From NCBI GenBank assembly GCA_027596075.1, contig JADGJC010000002.1, positions 310,001 through 374,000 of the forward strand: a stretch of 64,000 nucleotides of DNA. Direction: 5' to 3'. The stretch is from Rhizophlyctis rosea (lineage: Eukaryota; Chytridiomycota; Chytridiomycetes; Rhizophlyctidales; Rhizophlyctidaceae). A model generated the notes under the pieces. The model saw only the letters and a program-made list of their open reading frames with translations. It made no database searches and had not been told where the DNA came from. Positions 9,929-21,329 of the stretch are shown here, piece after piece; positions within the stretch are counted from its first letter, which is position 1; each line of letters opens with the position of its first letter. Both the position numbers and the translations under genes were made by a program.

Positions 9929-12518
9929 TTACCGGTTCGAGCTGTAAGCATGGAAATTTACGCAGGTGATGTCCTGACCGCCAACCAGTTGGATGGAAAT
10001 GATGAATGGATCCGTGGGATGAAAGATGTAGTGCACATGCTTTCTGCATCGCGGAAGGAATGAGTGCCCCATTTGCAAAAAGAATCGTCAATGGTGATTA
10101 CCGCAGGCCCCTGGACAGGGTAGATGATGCGGATGTTGTTTTCGGACCAACATCGAGCTTGAACTTCAGCGCACCAGATTTCCTATCGTAGAATTTAACA
10201 GGATACTCTGGGCTGGGCCGGATCCTGTTGTTTTGTACAATCAGTCAACTGCGTACTTTATTAACGCATTCTGATGGGCAACCTACCTGTCGGAGCTATT
10301 GATCATCTTATCGTCATAACTGAAAAGAGTATGGTCCAAAAAGGGGGTGTCCACGAAAGACTGCGTATTAACGGGCAATGAGCTGAGTGCGCGTTTGACC
10401 GCTTGAGCAGCCCTGCATCATATTTGTTGGCGCACATCGTCACTCTTCCACTACAAATTGTGCGACTACTCACCCTCCATTCTTGGCTTTCTTGAATGCG
10501 TTCATTTGCTTCAGCATCGCCTCACTCGCAAAGAGATTGTTTGTCGAACAGCTGATGGATTGTATCGGACCGGAGTATGCTGGTCCCAGGAATCCGCCTG
10601 AGTTCGACCATATTTCAAAGAGTTCCGTGGACGAGTTTTCGTAAACCCCGAGTACTTGCGTTGTCACAAGTGAGTAAATCACAAAGAAAGCGGGATGGAG
10701 GCCGGACATGTCCCCGTTCTGATACAACAGAGTTCAGCCCACCTGACCGTTCGAATTGGGATTCCAACTTACGCGTCCGAGTATGTAATCAATGCTTCCA
10801 AATTTGATGAAAATATGGTCATCGTCCAAAAATTGCATTCGCCACATGACGAGGGATGTGAAGTGGTCAAATGTCAAATGAAAGTGATTCAAGGCACTAT
10901 GAAGAATCAGTTAGTTTGAGTAATTAAGAGCTTTGAATACAACGATTACTTTGGTTCTTTTTGCATATATGCTTTTTTGAACAGATGAGCCATGATGCGA
11001 TGCTTCAATCCGCTCAAAGGCGGATGGCCATCCTGCAAACCAGGTCAGACTTCGCTATCCCTCTCCTGCATGTATCCAGCGACGTGGATTACCTGATCAA
11101 CCTCAGGCTGAGCGCTTGGAGTTTGTATGCGGGGGCGACCACTTCTGGCGGCGCGGCGCACATGGCCCATAACTCGGGGCATACCATTCCCGTCCAACGC
11201 CGAGGCAGTGGTCCACCCATAGCCATGGGAGGCGGTTCGTGCTCCACTCGTTTCCGCGATCACTGGCTCATTGAAGGACGTTGTGATCTTTCGACGCTTG
11301 ATTCGTCGTGTTTCTTCTGACATCTGGAACTGCTTTTCCGCTTCCCGATATCTGCTCAGCTCAAGCTCGTCGTCCTCGTAGTTCATCCAGCCGATGGTGC
11401 GGTACTCCACGAAGGAACCCTCATCCTTCCCCATTACTTTGAATCTCGGTTTGACAAGAAAACAGAACTCGACGCACCTTACCTTGATATGCAACATGTA
11501 TATGACCTGGTTTTGTACCGATGTAATGGCCAGTGTATGATGATGGAGGTGAACACCAGCATGATTTGTTAGATAGAAGTATTCGCCTTTGTATGTTTTC
11601 TTGTCCAACGTCTGGAAGCAAACGTAAGGCATTCATGCGATGTTTTCGCAACCTTCCCATTTATTCCGTACTTGTCCGGTTTCCACATCAATCAACCAAA
11701 AGGTAACATCATCGAAAGAGTTCAGACCTCGCAATGAAGATGGGAAGCGTCGGATCAAAGGAGCACCCAATGGCGAATGAACGGCGGAGGCAAGAATCAT
11801 CTACGTTCAAAGTTCATCGATGACACATAATAATCATGGATAGGATTGGATACTTACATGACGTCTGTTCCAAGTGAAAAGGCAAAAGTCCTTACATAAC
11901 ACTTCATTGCCGGCGGTGAGTGTTCTTTCGTAGTGCACCGTGAAGAAGTGGTCAAAAGTCCCATCCGAGCAACCGTCCGCAGCTGTTATTGGCCCACGAT
12001 ATCGGAGCAGACGTATTCCATGCTGTCCTTGCGAAAAACAGACCAGATGCTACAATGGGTAGGTTAGCTGTCCATCCTGAGCCCGAAAGGGTGGTATCGC
12101 TCACTCTTCCATCCGGTGTGAACTTCCGGGGATGAATATCTTTCAAGGGAACATCGTATATGGTTGTATTCGGGTGAACAAAAGTGTGAATCTGACGAGC
12201 GCGTGCCGCCGTCTTTCCGGGTTTGTGTCCCCCCAATTCCCGCGAAAACAGCAACCTGTGAAGGGTCATTTGGATAAAGTTGCGGGTCAAGGTTCAGAAA
12301 CGGGCGGGTAAAACATCCCAGCGACGCGTCGCGAGTTTCAAGAGTGCATACTCGTCTTCTGGTGTCGACTGATTGTGCGTACCGGTAATAATGGAGTGAA
12401 GGTAGAGTCTGAGCTCTCCTAGTTCTCACCACAGTCTGTGTCCCTTGGACCGTGGTGCGCGTTTTTGAAGGGTTGCAGATCCAGATTCCGCAGCAGTGGG
12501 GCAAATTCCAAGCCACAT
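9929..12518 (-). CDS. DET1: DET1 homologue, DDB1-CUL4 ubiquitin ligase component
   Basis: DET1 binds DDB1 and, with COP1 in animals or COP10 in plants, directs CUL4 ubiquitin ligases in the nucleus. A twelve-exon model fits phase throughout (12430-12518, 12105-12255, 11858-12049, 11672-11800, 11483-11611, 11093-11425, 10950-11032, 10773-10896, 10474-10718, 10287-10412, 10102-10224, 9929-10043) and codes 612 residues (human 550). Diagnostic stretches line up in order: RKFTPDGR, GVHLHHHTLAITSVQ, YRTIGWMNYEDDE, GLKHR, MWRMQFLDDDHIFIKF, FFVIYSLVTTQVLGVYENSS, LFSYDDK, KFYDRKSGALKF and FHPTDPFIISIQ. The exon 11093-11425 carries a basic, low-complexity insertion of roughly 70 residues after YEDDE. 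The 5' exon is the least certain part. It is divergent from APC4, 130 bp away. Confidence 0.93.
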
Positions 12519-12648
12519 CTGGTCAGAGACGCTTTGGATGCGGCCCACAGGGGTTTCCCAACTTTCTCAAGGGTATCGTGTGATCTACTGATCACTACCG
12601 TGTCTATTTTCCCACCAACTCGAATATCAAGGGTTCAACCTCTCCAAC
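12519..12648. promoter_or_regulatory. 130-bp shared promoter of DET1 and APC4
   Basis: The two start codons are back to back only 130 bp apart, so both 5' regions must lie here. No TATA box stands out. Both genes code ubiquitin-ligase subunits. Confidence 0.5.
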
Positions 12649-15577
12649 ATGAAGGACCTCGAAAAGGGGTTCGGGTTGTTCGAGGAAGTCAATTGGCACG
12701 ATGCTGTCAGCAACTTGGAGTGGTGCCCTGATAAAGACCTTCTTGCTGTTCTTCACGTATCTGGCGCTGTCAACATATATCGTTTGAACAAAAAAGTGCT
12801 ATGCTTGGTGGACGGGAGAGACCCTGGATCAAAGGTGACCGCTGTGTGCTGGCGGCCAGATGGTATGACGTTGAATTGTGTGTTACGTAGACATTGCATA
12901 ACAAGCTTTTTCGTAGGCCAAGTGGTCGCCTTGGGGTGGTCGAATGGGATAGTGAAGATATATGATGTCGAAACAGGGGATGTCTTACAAACACACAAAA
13001 AAGGCGAAGCTGCAATCACATGCTTGCATTGGGCTGTTGATACTTCTCATCGTGAAAAGGAAAAGGTGTGCATATGTGCTTGGCCGCAGAGAGAGTCGAA
13101 GTTGAACTCATGAGTCGTTTATCCCATCAGGTGGAGGATTATCGGTATGCACCGGGTTTGACGGCGGTATGGAGCAAGCTTGCCCAACTGAGTCCCATCC
13201 CCAATGGACAGCCGAGGTGCAGCACCGTCTCTTGATGCGTAAGAAGTTTTGAGACTAATGGCAGGTTGCAGGAAACCTATGAGTGGGCTGTTCAAAATTG
13301 ATCCTACTGATACATCTCTCAATGCGTTGATTGCTGGAGATGCGGACAACTGGCTCTATGTCAGGTACGCCATCTTGCAGCCGAAACTGGAGCTCCAACT
13401 CACGCGGAAAGTTTGAAGTCTCTTTGGATTGTTCCACCTTGAGCGACAATACATACCAACCCCGGACGCCAAATCGGTACGTACTTCAACACGGCAGATT
13501 CGAAATTTTATCTGATCAGTGATGTGAGTAGAGCTCTAGTCCCACAGCAATCATGGCCTCCCCCGATTTGACGGCGCTCTCCGTTGTTGTGAGCTTTGTT
13601 CCTGGCTCGATGGACAGGGACGAGCGCGGAGACGCGATACACCAAATCGTTGTGACCTACGACTTGGGATTGATGTCGTCCCTCAAAGCCGACATGCGCG
13701 TATTGGGATGGCGAGAAACGCAGATGAAGTTTCTCCTCGACTATCTGGAGGACTCTGTGAAGGCTTTGAATCGTGAACATCGTTCACTGCATACGCAAGC
13801 TAGTAACCAGATGCGTATGTACAAGGCTGTCGCGGACGAACTCAATGGTAAGCGCGGCATTGCCATCAAGCAGTACTTTCACTCATGCCGCGGCAATTCT
13901 ACAAGTTGAAAGCGACCCAGCCGCTGAATTTCTGGCATTGGCGGCTCTTGGAGCGGCAGGACAAGTACTGCTTTCGTACTTGACCCAACAACTCAGGTTT
14001 GAGGTTGGTTGGACGGATATGGGAGCAAATTCATCGTCAGCTTAAGCTGACGCGTCTCTGAAAGGGTATCGGCAGATGGGAGAAAGCTGTGAGACATGCA
14101 TACTCCAACATTTCAAGGATTATCTTCATGCATCTTCTGCCGGTATGCGAACAGCTCGTGATGCATCTAAGTGATATCATCGGATCCGCTCGATGGTATG
14201 TGGTCTGTGTTTGCAGCTTACTGTTGGAGGTATGCTGATGTTTTTTCAGGTACAAGCAAATGGGCTACATGGACTGGGACGAATTACAACTTAAGCGTTA
14301 TCTTGAGCTCGTCGAGTTGGTCGTATTGCAATCGCAACGGTTGCATGTGCAAGTTGAACGTGAGCTGAAGGACATGGAAGTATTTTTCCCTTGGTTGAAA
14401 GCTGGTAGGTGAATATGTTTATACATGTTCCGTTGAGATTATTTTTAATTCTCAGATTAGTCTGGAAAATCGTTGCGAATGAACATGACCATGACGATGA
14501 CTCTTTTTCGATTGCCACGCTGGATCATCGTTCCGTTCGCAACTTCATCCGCGAAGTTCTCTTCAACGACTCACTCGAGGATTTTTTCGTCACTGCAGCA
14601 ATGGACGAAGACGTCAAAATTGAACGGGACGCATCGCCACCCCCGCCAAGTGACTCATTGGAGAAAATGTGTGACGGCGTCAAAGTCGCTTGTTCCGGAA
14701 TTCTGGAAACGCCAGCGTTCGCGCTTGGCAATTCGATCTCGTGTATCCACTGGGCAGGAACAGCCCTATGTCAGCCCGGACTGGGATCCGCCAGGATGTT
14801 GAGCAGCGGTCATTTTGGCCAACCACAGGTGGCTACAGCTCTTGACGTATCGACCTCAATGCCATTCTTAATGACAATTGCCAGCTACATCACGACACAT
14901 ATGTGGTTTTCCCTTCGCGAGACCGTCAATGCTGTAAGTATGGGAGCATTTATTCTGAGAGGAATGTCACTAACATCTGCTTTGATCAACGCAGTCTGGA
15001 TCCTCAGAAATTGCACACATGGTTCGATCAGCTCCCAAGCATTACAAGATTGGAAAGGAGGAGCATTTTATGGTCGGCCTATGACGGTTGGGAACAAGCC
15101 GGTGCAATTTCGTGACGTCCAATTCTTCGACAAAGGGCTTGTTGTTCTGCTGGTGGATGTGCTCAATGAAGATGGTAAACATAGCATTTCCAAAGGTGCA
15201 CGTGGACTTCAAGTTAATTCCAGTTTTGAAGGTGAACCGATAAGCCATCTTGCGACGGCGCGACTACAAGATCTTGAGTATCAGCAGCTCCAAATATCAG
15301 TCCAATCTCCTGGTGACAGTCTCGACAATGCACTCTTGAACGGAATGGTGAGCATTGATCTAAAGCTGTGTCTATTCCTTAGTCTTCTGTCCGTCGCACC
15401 TTCTAATTGACATGGACGACCGTTCAGATTGAACTCCGTTCGATGACGGTCGAGATGATTCCCAACATCCACCTCCCCACAGATTCACAAAAATTGAGCA
15501 TCAACCCAACGAAGAAAACGATTGGTGTGATGAATTCTACCAACAAGCGCATGACGATATTTGCGTCAGACAAATGA
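12649..15577 (+). CDS. APC4: Anaphase-promoting complex subunit 4 (APC4)
   Basis: APC4 is a scaffold subunit of the APC/C ubiquitin ligase that drives mitotic exit. The N-terminal WD40 propeller starts EEVNWHDAVSNLEWCPDKDL and contains VTAVCWRPDG, completed by VVALGWSNGIVKIYDVETG across the intron near 12863-12916. After about 14,080 come the long helical-bundle segments typical of APC4, including SARWYKQMGYMDWDELQLKRYLELVELVV and FFPWLKA, then VRNFIREVLFND. The gene has many short introns; only some were placed exactly. The last exon runs from about 15,428 to TGA 15575-15577. It converges on the F-box gene with 43 bp between the stop codons. Confidence 0.88.
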
Positions 15578-15620
15578 ATGGCATTCGCCAAAACTTGTAC
15601 ATACTGCGGCTCTCATCATA

Positions 15621-16421
15621 TTACATTACTGTACATTTACTCTTCTGCGGCCCACTTTCCTCTGTGGGGAGATTAGGGGTCAAGAATGGCACAAACTGAC
15701 GGAGTGGTTCATGTTCACTCTTCAACCTCTCTATACTCTTCGCCAAGGCACGACGTTGCCAATAGGTCATGCTCTCCACTGCCTTCTGATGGTGCACGAC
15801 AACCGAAAAGCACTGAAGGTCTCGCTCAGTTTGTCTATCTAGAATGATTATGCTATGTAGTATATTGTTTATCACCCGACCCGGCCCGTTGTACCAGCCG
15901 GATCCACCTTGCGCTATCGGTATGGTATGCAGTTCTAACTCCGCTCCTTCCAAAAAACCCCAGTCCACCGTGTTGAGGAGGAAGGGCAAGAGCTCCCATA
16001 CTCCGTTTAGCACCGCCATTTCTACAACAAGACCGTCAACTTTACTTTCAGGAACTGCCCCCCTTTCACCATATCGGTGGTAACCTAGTCGTATAAGCTC
16101 CTTCAAAGCAAGCTCAATAATTTCGAGAGGTGCAGCGCGGAAGAAGAGGAATTCTAGTGTGTGGGCGAGCAGGGAAACGGAGAGGGCGTAGAATGGTGCG
16201 CGGGGTCCGTGCGGGTGATGTGGGTCAGGCGGAGTAGGTTGGGAAGTGTCTGCTATTGCGATATCATATTGTTGGATGGTCTTTTTTGCGAATATTTTGA
16301 CTAGTTCCGCGGGTGTTATGAGTTTCATAGTCAGTTTACTTGTTCGTCTGAATCGTGCGCATGACTGGAGGTCGGAGGATGTGGTGATGATTTCGAGGAG
16401 GAGCTCGGTTGGGAGGTTCAT
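15621..16421 (-). CDS. F-box-like protein ending in a CaaX prenylation box
   Basis: A single-exon gene of 266 residues. Residues 1-40 (MNLPTELLLEIITTSSDLQS, then RRTSKL) have the F-box pattern that binds Skp1 in SCF ubiquitin ligases. The rest is a mixed helical region without a family I recognise. The last residues are KSKCTVM: a cysteine four from the end, a basic run before it, and methionine last, which fits a farnesyl-transferase CaaX box. That would anchor the F-box protein to membranes, as in animal FBXL2. Prenylation is inferred from the motif only. It may be a clade-specific gene. Confidence 0.7.
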   Translation of the reverse strand: MNLPTELLLEIITTSSDLQSCARFRRTSKLTMKLITPAELVKIFAKKTIQQYDIAIADTSQPTPPDPHHPHGPRAPFYALSVSLLAHTLEFLFFRAAPLEIIELALKELIRLGYHRYGERGAVPESKVDGLVVEMAVLNGVWELLPFLLNTVDWGFLEGAELELHTIPIAQGGSGWYNGPGRVINNILHSIIILDRQTERDLQCFSVVVHHQKAVESMTYWQRRALAKSIERLKSEHEPLRQFVPFLTPNLPTEESGPQKSKCTVM

Positions 16422-17172
16422 TGTCGAAGGCAGTTTAGGTAGGCTCCTGGCAAGAATTGGAGAGGTTTGAAGGGGTTGTTCAAGGTTGTAAGCAAATACG
16501 TGAGCTCCCTGAGATTGTTGATGCTGTAGAAGAAGAATTTGTCAAGGTTGGGTGACGGGGTAGGGAAGTGAGATGGGTGGCACTGGTTACCATCTGACAG
16601 ACCCTGTGTAACACGGCGCAGCACACGCGTTGTGTGTAGAGGTGACAATGACTTTTTGCTCAGTTGCTCGATGCGCGGGCGAAACTCATGAGCCGGAATT
16701 GATCGGAATTTGCTCAGGCAAATGTCCTCCGATACTTCTCCTCACGTATGATGATACAAAAAGCAATCAGTTGTGAGATGTTGGGACGGTTTGCTTTTGG
16801 AAATGGTTTGCTATTGGAAATCGGACCATCAACTCTTTCCACTGATTGCAGGCTACCACCTGGTTGGCGGCTGTGTCAGCAATGATCATATCACGACAGG
16901 TGCAATTCATCCATTTCCTCGATTGCTCCGATCTGGTCCGTAGCGCCCGTGGTGGGAAGCCAGACCACCTGTAAATACAGCTGCGAAGATCGACGTGATC
17001 GACATGGTCTCCGGTTCCGATGTGAATGACTTGCGGGCAATATTTGCGTGAATTCTGGACAAGAAGTACAAGACTCAAGCCATGCATTTTCGACCATCGT
17101 ATTTCCTCCTTATTCTAGCTGGAGACAAAAACCTCCCAACCTGACAAGTGGACACAATCACCAACGTACACA
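16422..17172. other. Intergenic, 750 bp, divergent promoters
   Basis: Lies between the starts of the F-box gene (minus) and the glycosyltransferase gene (plus). Open frames on the minus strand (16767-17097) look like noise. Nothing else was recognised. Confidence 0.5.
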
Positions 17173-18523
17173 ATGTGTAAGTCTAGAATGCCCACTGGTA
17201 TCGCGACTGCCGCAACTCCCCAATGCATAATAAGCTAACCATCATCCATGTTGCTTGCGTCCATAGGGAGTCTCTCGCACAAATCGCACTGGGTGACCAG
17301 AGCCATTCTGCTGGCACTCATCGGCACATGCGTGCTGTTGATAGGGTGGCATACCTACTCGGCTGCAAAAGGCGTCCTTCCCTTCCTCGGCGCTACTGGT
17401 CCATATGAGGTCGCTTCACGGACGTCGCAATCGCAGATACCATCTATACCGCCGTCGTCGGCACAGCCGGCGAAAACCTCTGAGCTTGACCTGAGCAATT
17501 TCAATGATTTGCTGAAAGAACCGACGCCAAACGTTGTCCACTACGTCTTTGGAATGGCTGAAGATTTGGGGGGGATGGATTTTGGGATGGCACATTACCT
17601 CAGCGTCATGGTATGCCTTGGATGGTTGATTGAAACTTCTCTGTGCATTCCTTCTGACTGATGCATCCTCTTCGCGGCTGCGTTTGTGATCAGTCGGTGG
17701 TTGAAAACCTCAAGCCAGACAAGATTCTATGGCACTATTGCCATCTTCCCACCGACAACTTTTGGTGGAAGGCAGCTGCCATCCATCTGACATTGAATCA
17801 GGTCGAGCCGATAACGCACGTTTTCGGCAACAACATTGTACATGAAGCTCATAAAGCTGATGTGGTCAGTATTTGGCGCCAAATAACAAAAGACTTCCTT
17901 CATAACCAGCTAAACTTCCTATATAGATTCGACTTCAGATGATCAAGGAACACGGCGGCGTCTACCTGGATGCCGATATGCTGATTCTCCACCCTTTCCC
18001 ACCTTCCTTTTACCGTTCCGGGACCGTCATGGCAATTGAAGGTCACGCCCCTAACCACATCGTGGGCCTCTGCAATGCCTTTATCATGGCGCCGCCGAAC
18101 GATACCTTCATTTTGAGGTGGAACGACCGCTACCAGGACTTCAACTCCGGCAATTGGAATTACCACTCCGTCCAATTGCCCGCTCAGTTGTGGAGGACAT
18201 ACCCAGACGAGATCAGAGTTTTGGATCACCGGAAACTATTCTGGCCTATGTGGTGGGCGAAGCACCTCAAGGCGGTTTTCACGAAGGAGAGGGGAATGAT
18301 ATGGAATTTCGAAAGCGGCAAAGACGAGGTCATGAGATGGGACTTTGAAAAGAGCGGACAGTTGGGTTGGCACATGTGGGCACATGTATCCCACGAGCCA
18401 TACCTCAAAAATTTGAACGCCAGGGATGTGATGCGTGTCGATACGGGGTTCAACAAAGCAGTGAGGAGATTTTTGGTGCCGCTGTGTGGGGAGGATGGAT
18501 CGAAATGCCCAAGTGGGACATGA
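17173..18523 (+). CDS. Type II membrane glycosyltransferase with DXD motif (GT32-like)
   Basis: Probably a Golgi sugar transferase. Exons 17173-17176, 17267-17610, 17694-17864 and 17927-18523 fit in phase and give 371 residues. A hydrophobic helix (AILLALIGTCVLLIGW) lies near residues 12-30, as in a signal anchor. The lumenal part has NVVHYVFGM at the start of the catalytic fold, then IKEHGGVYLDADMLILHPF, where DAD is the metal and sugar-nucleotide binding DXD. The motif order matches the glycosyltransferase-DXD family (PF04488). Donor and acceptor sugars cannot be told. The initiator ATG plus one base form a four-base coding exon; an in-frame alternative start inside the intron (17248) would add a few residues instead. 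Confidence 0.85.
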
Positions 18524-18654
18524 TCATCATGTATAAATACAACAACAGGAGATCAACCCAACCCAGTTCACATCGATCCTGTATCCCACATCGCAATGGC
18601 TCCGGGCACACTCGTATAGCACTGCAGTCACGTTGCTTTTAGCGCTTTTAATAT

Positions 18655-19719
18655 TTATCCGTTCAATAGCTCCTGAACCCAACTACTCGCATGCCTCACA
18701 ATCGTCTCTTCATTTCCAAACCAGAAGTGATTGCCGCCTTCAACAACTTCCAACCTCTTCGGTTCGCGCACAGACTCGTAAAAATTAATGAAACCGGCAT
18801 GTGAGGTGAAGTTGTCTGCGTTTCCGCTGATGAACAGCTTCGGAAGTTTCATCTCAGTAAGCGGAGCGAGAAACTTCGTGCTGTTGAACATTGTCAGGAA
18901 CCACAGGACTCCGCTGTTGCATACAGCGTCCATTGAGTGAACAACTTTGTTTGTTCGAGCAAATGATTCGACGAGAAGCGTCCTACCTTGGGTAACTTAT
19001 GGAAATGATTCCAATGACATTCTTCAAGCTCGGCGCCGCGGCACAAGTTGCGATTGAGCCGTACGAATAGCCCTGGTTGGAAGTGTCAGGCCATGGGCAA
19101 ATTTTGTAAAAACAATTGACGGACACAAAGAATTATTTGCTTTGGTCGGGTCTCTCCAAGGGTCTCAACATAGTCATAGACGGACTCGACATCCTCCATC
19201 TCGCCAGATCCTTGTGAGAACTACGATAAATGACTGTATGTTGCTTATCAGAGCAGGTGAACGATACCTCGTAAGGAAGTCCACCCCGTTGATTTACCTA
19301 CACCTCTGGTGCATGGATTTTAAAAAGAGCGCAGATTGGTCTCATTGTGAAGGAGTCTACCTGAAGTTAAAGCGAATTGTTTGGAACCCTTCGGAAGTGA
19401 AGTGCTCGGTCAAGGCTACTACAACATTATTCCACAAATTACCGCCAAGCTGTGACTTGCTTTAGGTTACGTCTCATACACAGGTTACTCAAAAACTTAC
19501 AGGACCGTAGGGATGCGACAGTATTATGCAACTGTTTTTGACAGGTGTATGTGGTGAGTGGTTTGGGTTTGAACTAAGTGCACGGACGGCATGATATTAC
19601 GTGTCGGCGCGCGGACCATGGCCGGCAAAGTGATAAGCTTCAAGCACAACGTTATTTGTAGACGGTATGGATACGTGGCGTTCAGCTATTTCGGAAACGT
19701 TGGCAGGGTGTTGTGACAT
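18655..19719 (-). CDS. Alpha/beta hydrolase with GYSYGS nucleophile elbow
   Basis: A serine-hydrolase-fold protein of unknown substrate. The pieces, in order: exon 1 from ATG 19719 with EAYHFAGHGPRAD; a strand SCIILSHPYGP (about 19,500-19,540); LGGNLWNNVVVALTEHF with GFQTIRFNFR (about 19,365-19,460); GSGEMEDVESVYDYVETLG (about 19,150-19,220); the nucleophile elbow GYSYGS (about 19,060); and the last exon 18655-18933, with KLFISGNADNFTS (acid region) and EGGNHFWFG (catalytic His). This is the layout of the small fungal/bacterial hydrolases that contain HPHPxxGG and RFNFRGxGxSxG segments. Splice sites between the middle pieces were not all fixed. It diverges from WDR83 with 188 bp between starts. 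Confidence 0.78.
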
Positions 19720-19907
19720 CTGTCTGACTGTTCTGTGAGCACCAACGTTGGAAAGTGGAAAGTAATGGACATGGGAAGATGGAATCTTACAAAAGTGTAA
19801 GGGAGTATGACCAAGAATGCACCAACTGCGCAGCGGCAGCGCGTCACCGTCAGCCACACCCAAAAAACCTCAACCGTTTTGAACCATTCTGTTTGCCTCA
19901 CCGAACA

Positions 19908-21153
19908 ATGAGCAAAGATCTGCCCATACCCACCCTCGAACATAAAGCACTAAGAGGGCACGAAGGACCAGTCAACTGTGCCAAATACAGCGCAGACGGG
20001 AACTACGTCCTCACTGCTAGTGCTGATCGAACTGTCCGACTATGGAATCCTTCAACTGGGCTGTGTATCAAAAAGTATGAAGCGCATGGCAAGGACGTGT
20101 ACGGCATAGCAGTGTAAGGATCACCTCTCTGAGGCCCACAGCCCGCACGCAGCAACTGACTATCCCGTCATATGTCCAGTCCAACCGCACCGGGTGCCAA
20201 TTCGAAGTTTGCTTCCTGTGGAGCTGACCGCTCAATTATCCAGTGGGACGTTGGGACTGGTCGTCCAGCTCGGCGGTTCACAGGCCATCACCAACGTATC
20301 AACGCTATCAGTTACAATGAAGACGCTACAGTCATTGTATCGGGCTCGTACGATGCCACAGTTCGTGCCTGGGACTGTAGGTGAGCACAATTGCATTTGA
20401 ATAGTCTACGAAAGTGGATGTCACAACTGACGTCCAATGAAAACAAAGAGCACAAACGAAGGCGCCCATACAAGTTTTGGATCAAGCGAAAGATAGCGTC
20501 GAATCCGTGCAAATTGTGGGTCATGAGATACTGACTGGGTATGGCTATATTACCGATCAGCCTGCTCTCGAATGAAGATTAATGTCATTCAAACAGTTCA
20601 GTTGACGGATACGTACGAGTGTACGATGTGCGTATGGGATGTATTACTCAAGACCGCGTTGGGCATGCAGTTACGTCGGCATGTTTTTCCGGCGACCGTA
20701 ATTGCATACTAGTGGCAAGTTTGGACAGTACAATCCGTCTTTTTGACAAAGAAAGTGGCGAAATGTTGAGCGAGTAAGTATCATGGAACCACGGCGGCGA
20801 TTGTAAACAAAACTGACCTCCTTGCCACGCAGCTATAAAGGACACAAAAATCGAGAGTACAGGAGCATAGCCACGCTATCGAACACTGATGCATATGTCA
20901 TTGGAGGATCTGAAGATGGAGCGATTCATATGTGGGATCTAGTGGAGGTGAATAATGATCCTGCATCTTGCGAATAGTACGGTCGTTCTAACCGCTGTGA
21001 CAGGGGAAACAAGTTCACTTGGCTGCTCGAGCTCATACACGTGCCGTGACTTGTGTTGCATATCACCCTCAACGCGTGTTGATGATTTCCACAGGACAAG
21101 ATGGTGTTGTGAAATGTTGGGGCAGTAAAGAAGAACTTGCAGATCTTTCGTAG
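19908..21153 (+). CDS. WDR83: WDR83/MORG1-like WD40 protein
   Basis: A seven-bladed WD40 protein, about 300 residues over several exons. Blades start ALRGHEGPVNCAKYSADG, then VLTASADRTVRLWN, FASCGADRSIIQWDVGTG, IVSGSYDATVRAWD, ILTGSVDGYVRVYDVRMG, VASLDSTIRLFD, YVIGGSEDGAIHMWD and STGQDGVVKCW. The blade order and the phrase GHKNREYR are those of WDR83, which in animals is a MAPK scaffold and a spliceosome-associated factor. Its role here is inferred from the family. It ends 176 bp before the convergent UBC-F-box-TerD gene. Confidence 0.87.
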
Positions 21154-21329
21154 CGCATCATGAGTTGTAGAAGTTTGTACATATGTAAAGTGGTGTAAAT
21201 AGGAAGCTCATACGGTCAGAAGAATACTATCAGCACTCCAAATGGTACTTTGATAACCAATAATTCCACTACTACTTTTGATAACCAATTATTTTAACTA
21301 TTGTATTATTCTACGACATTAAGTACATC

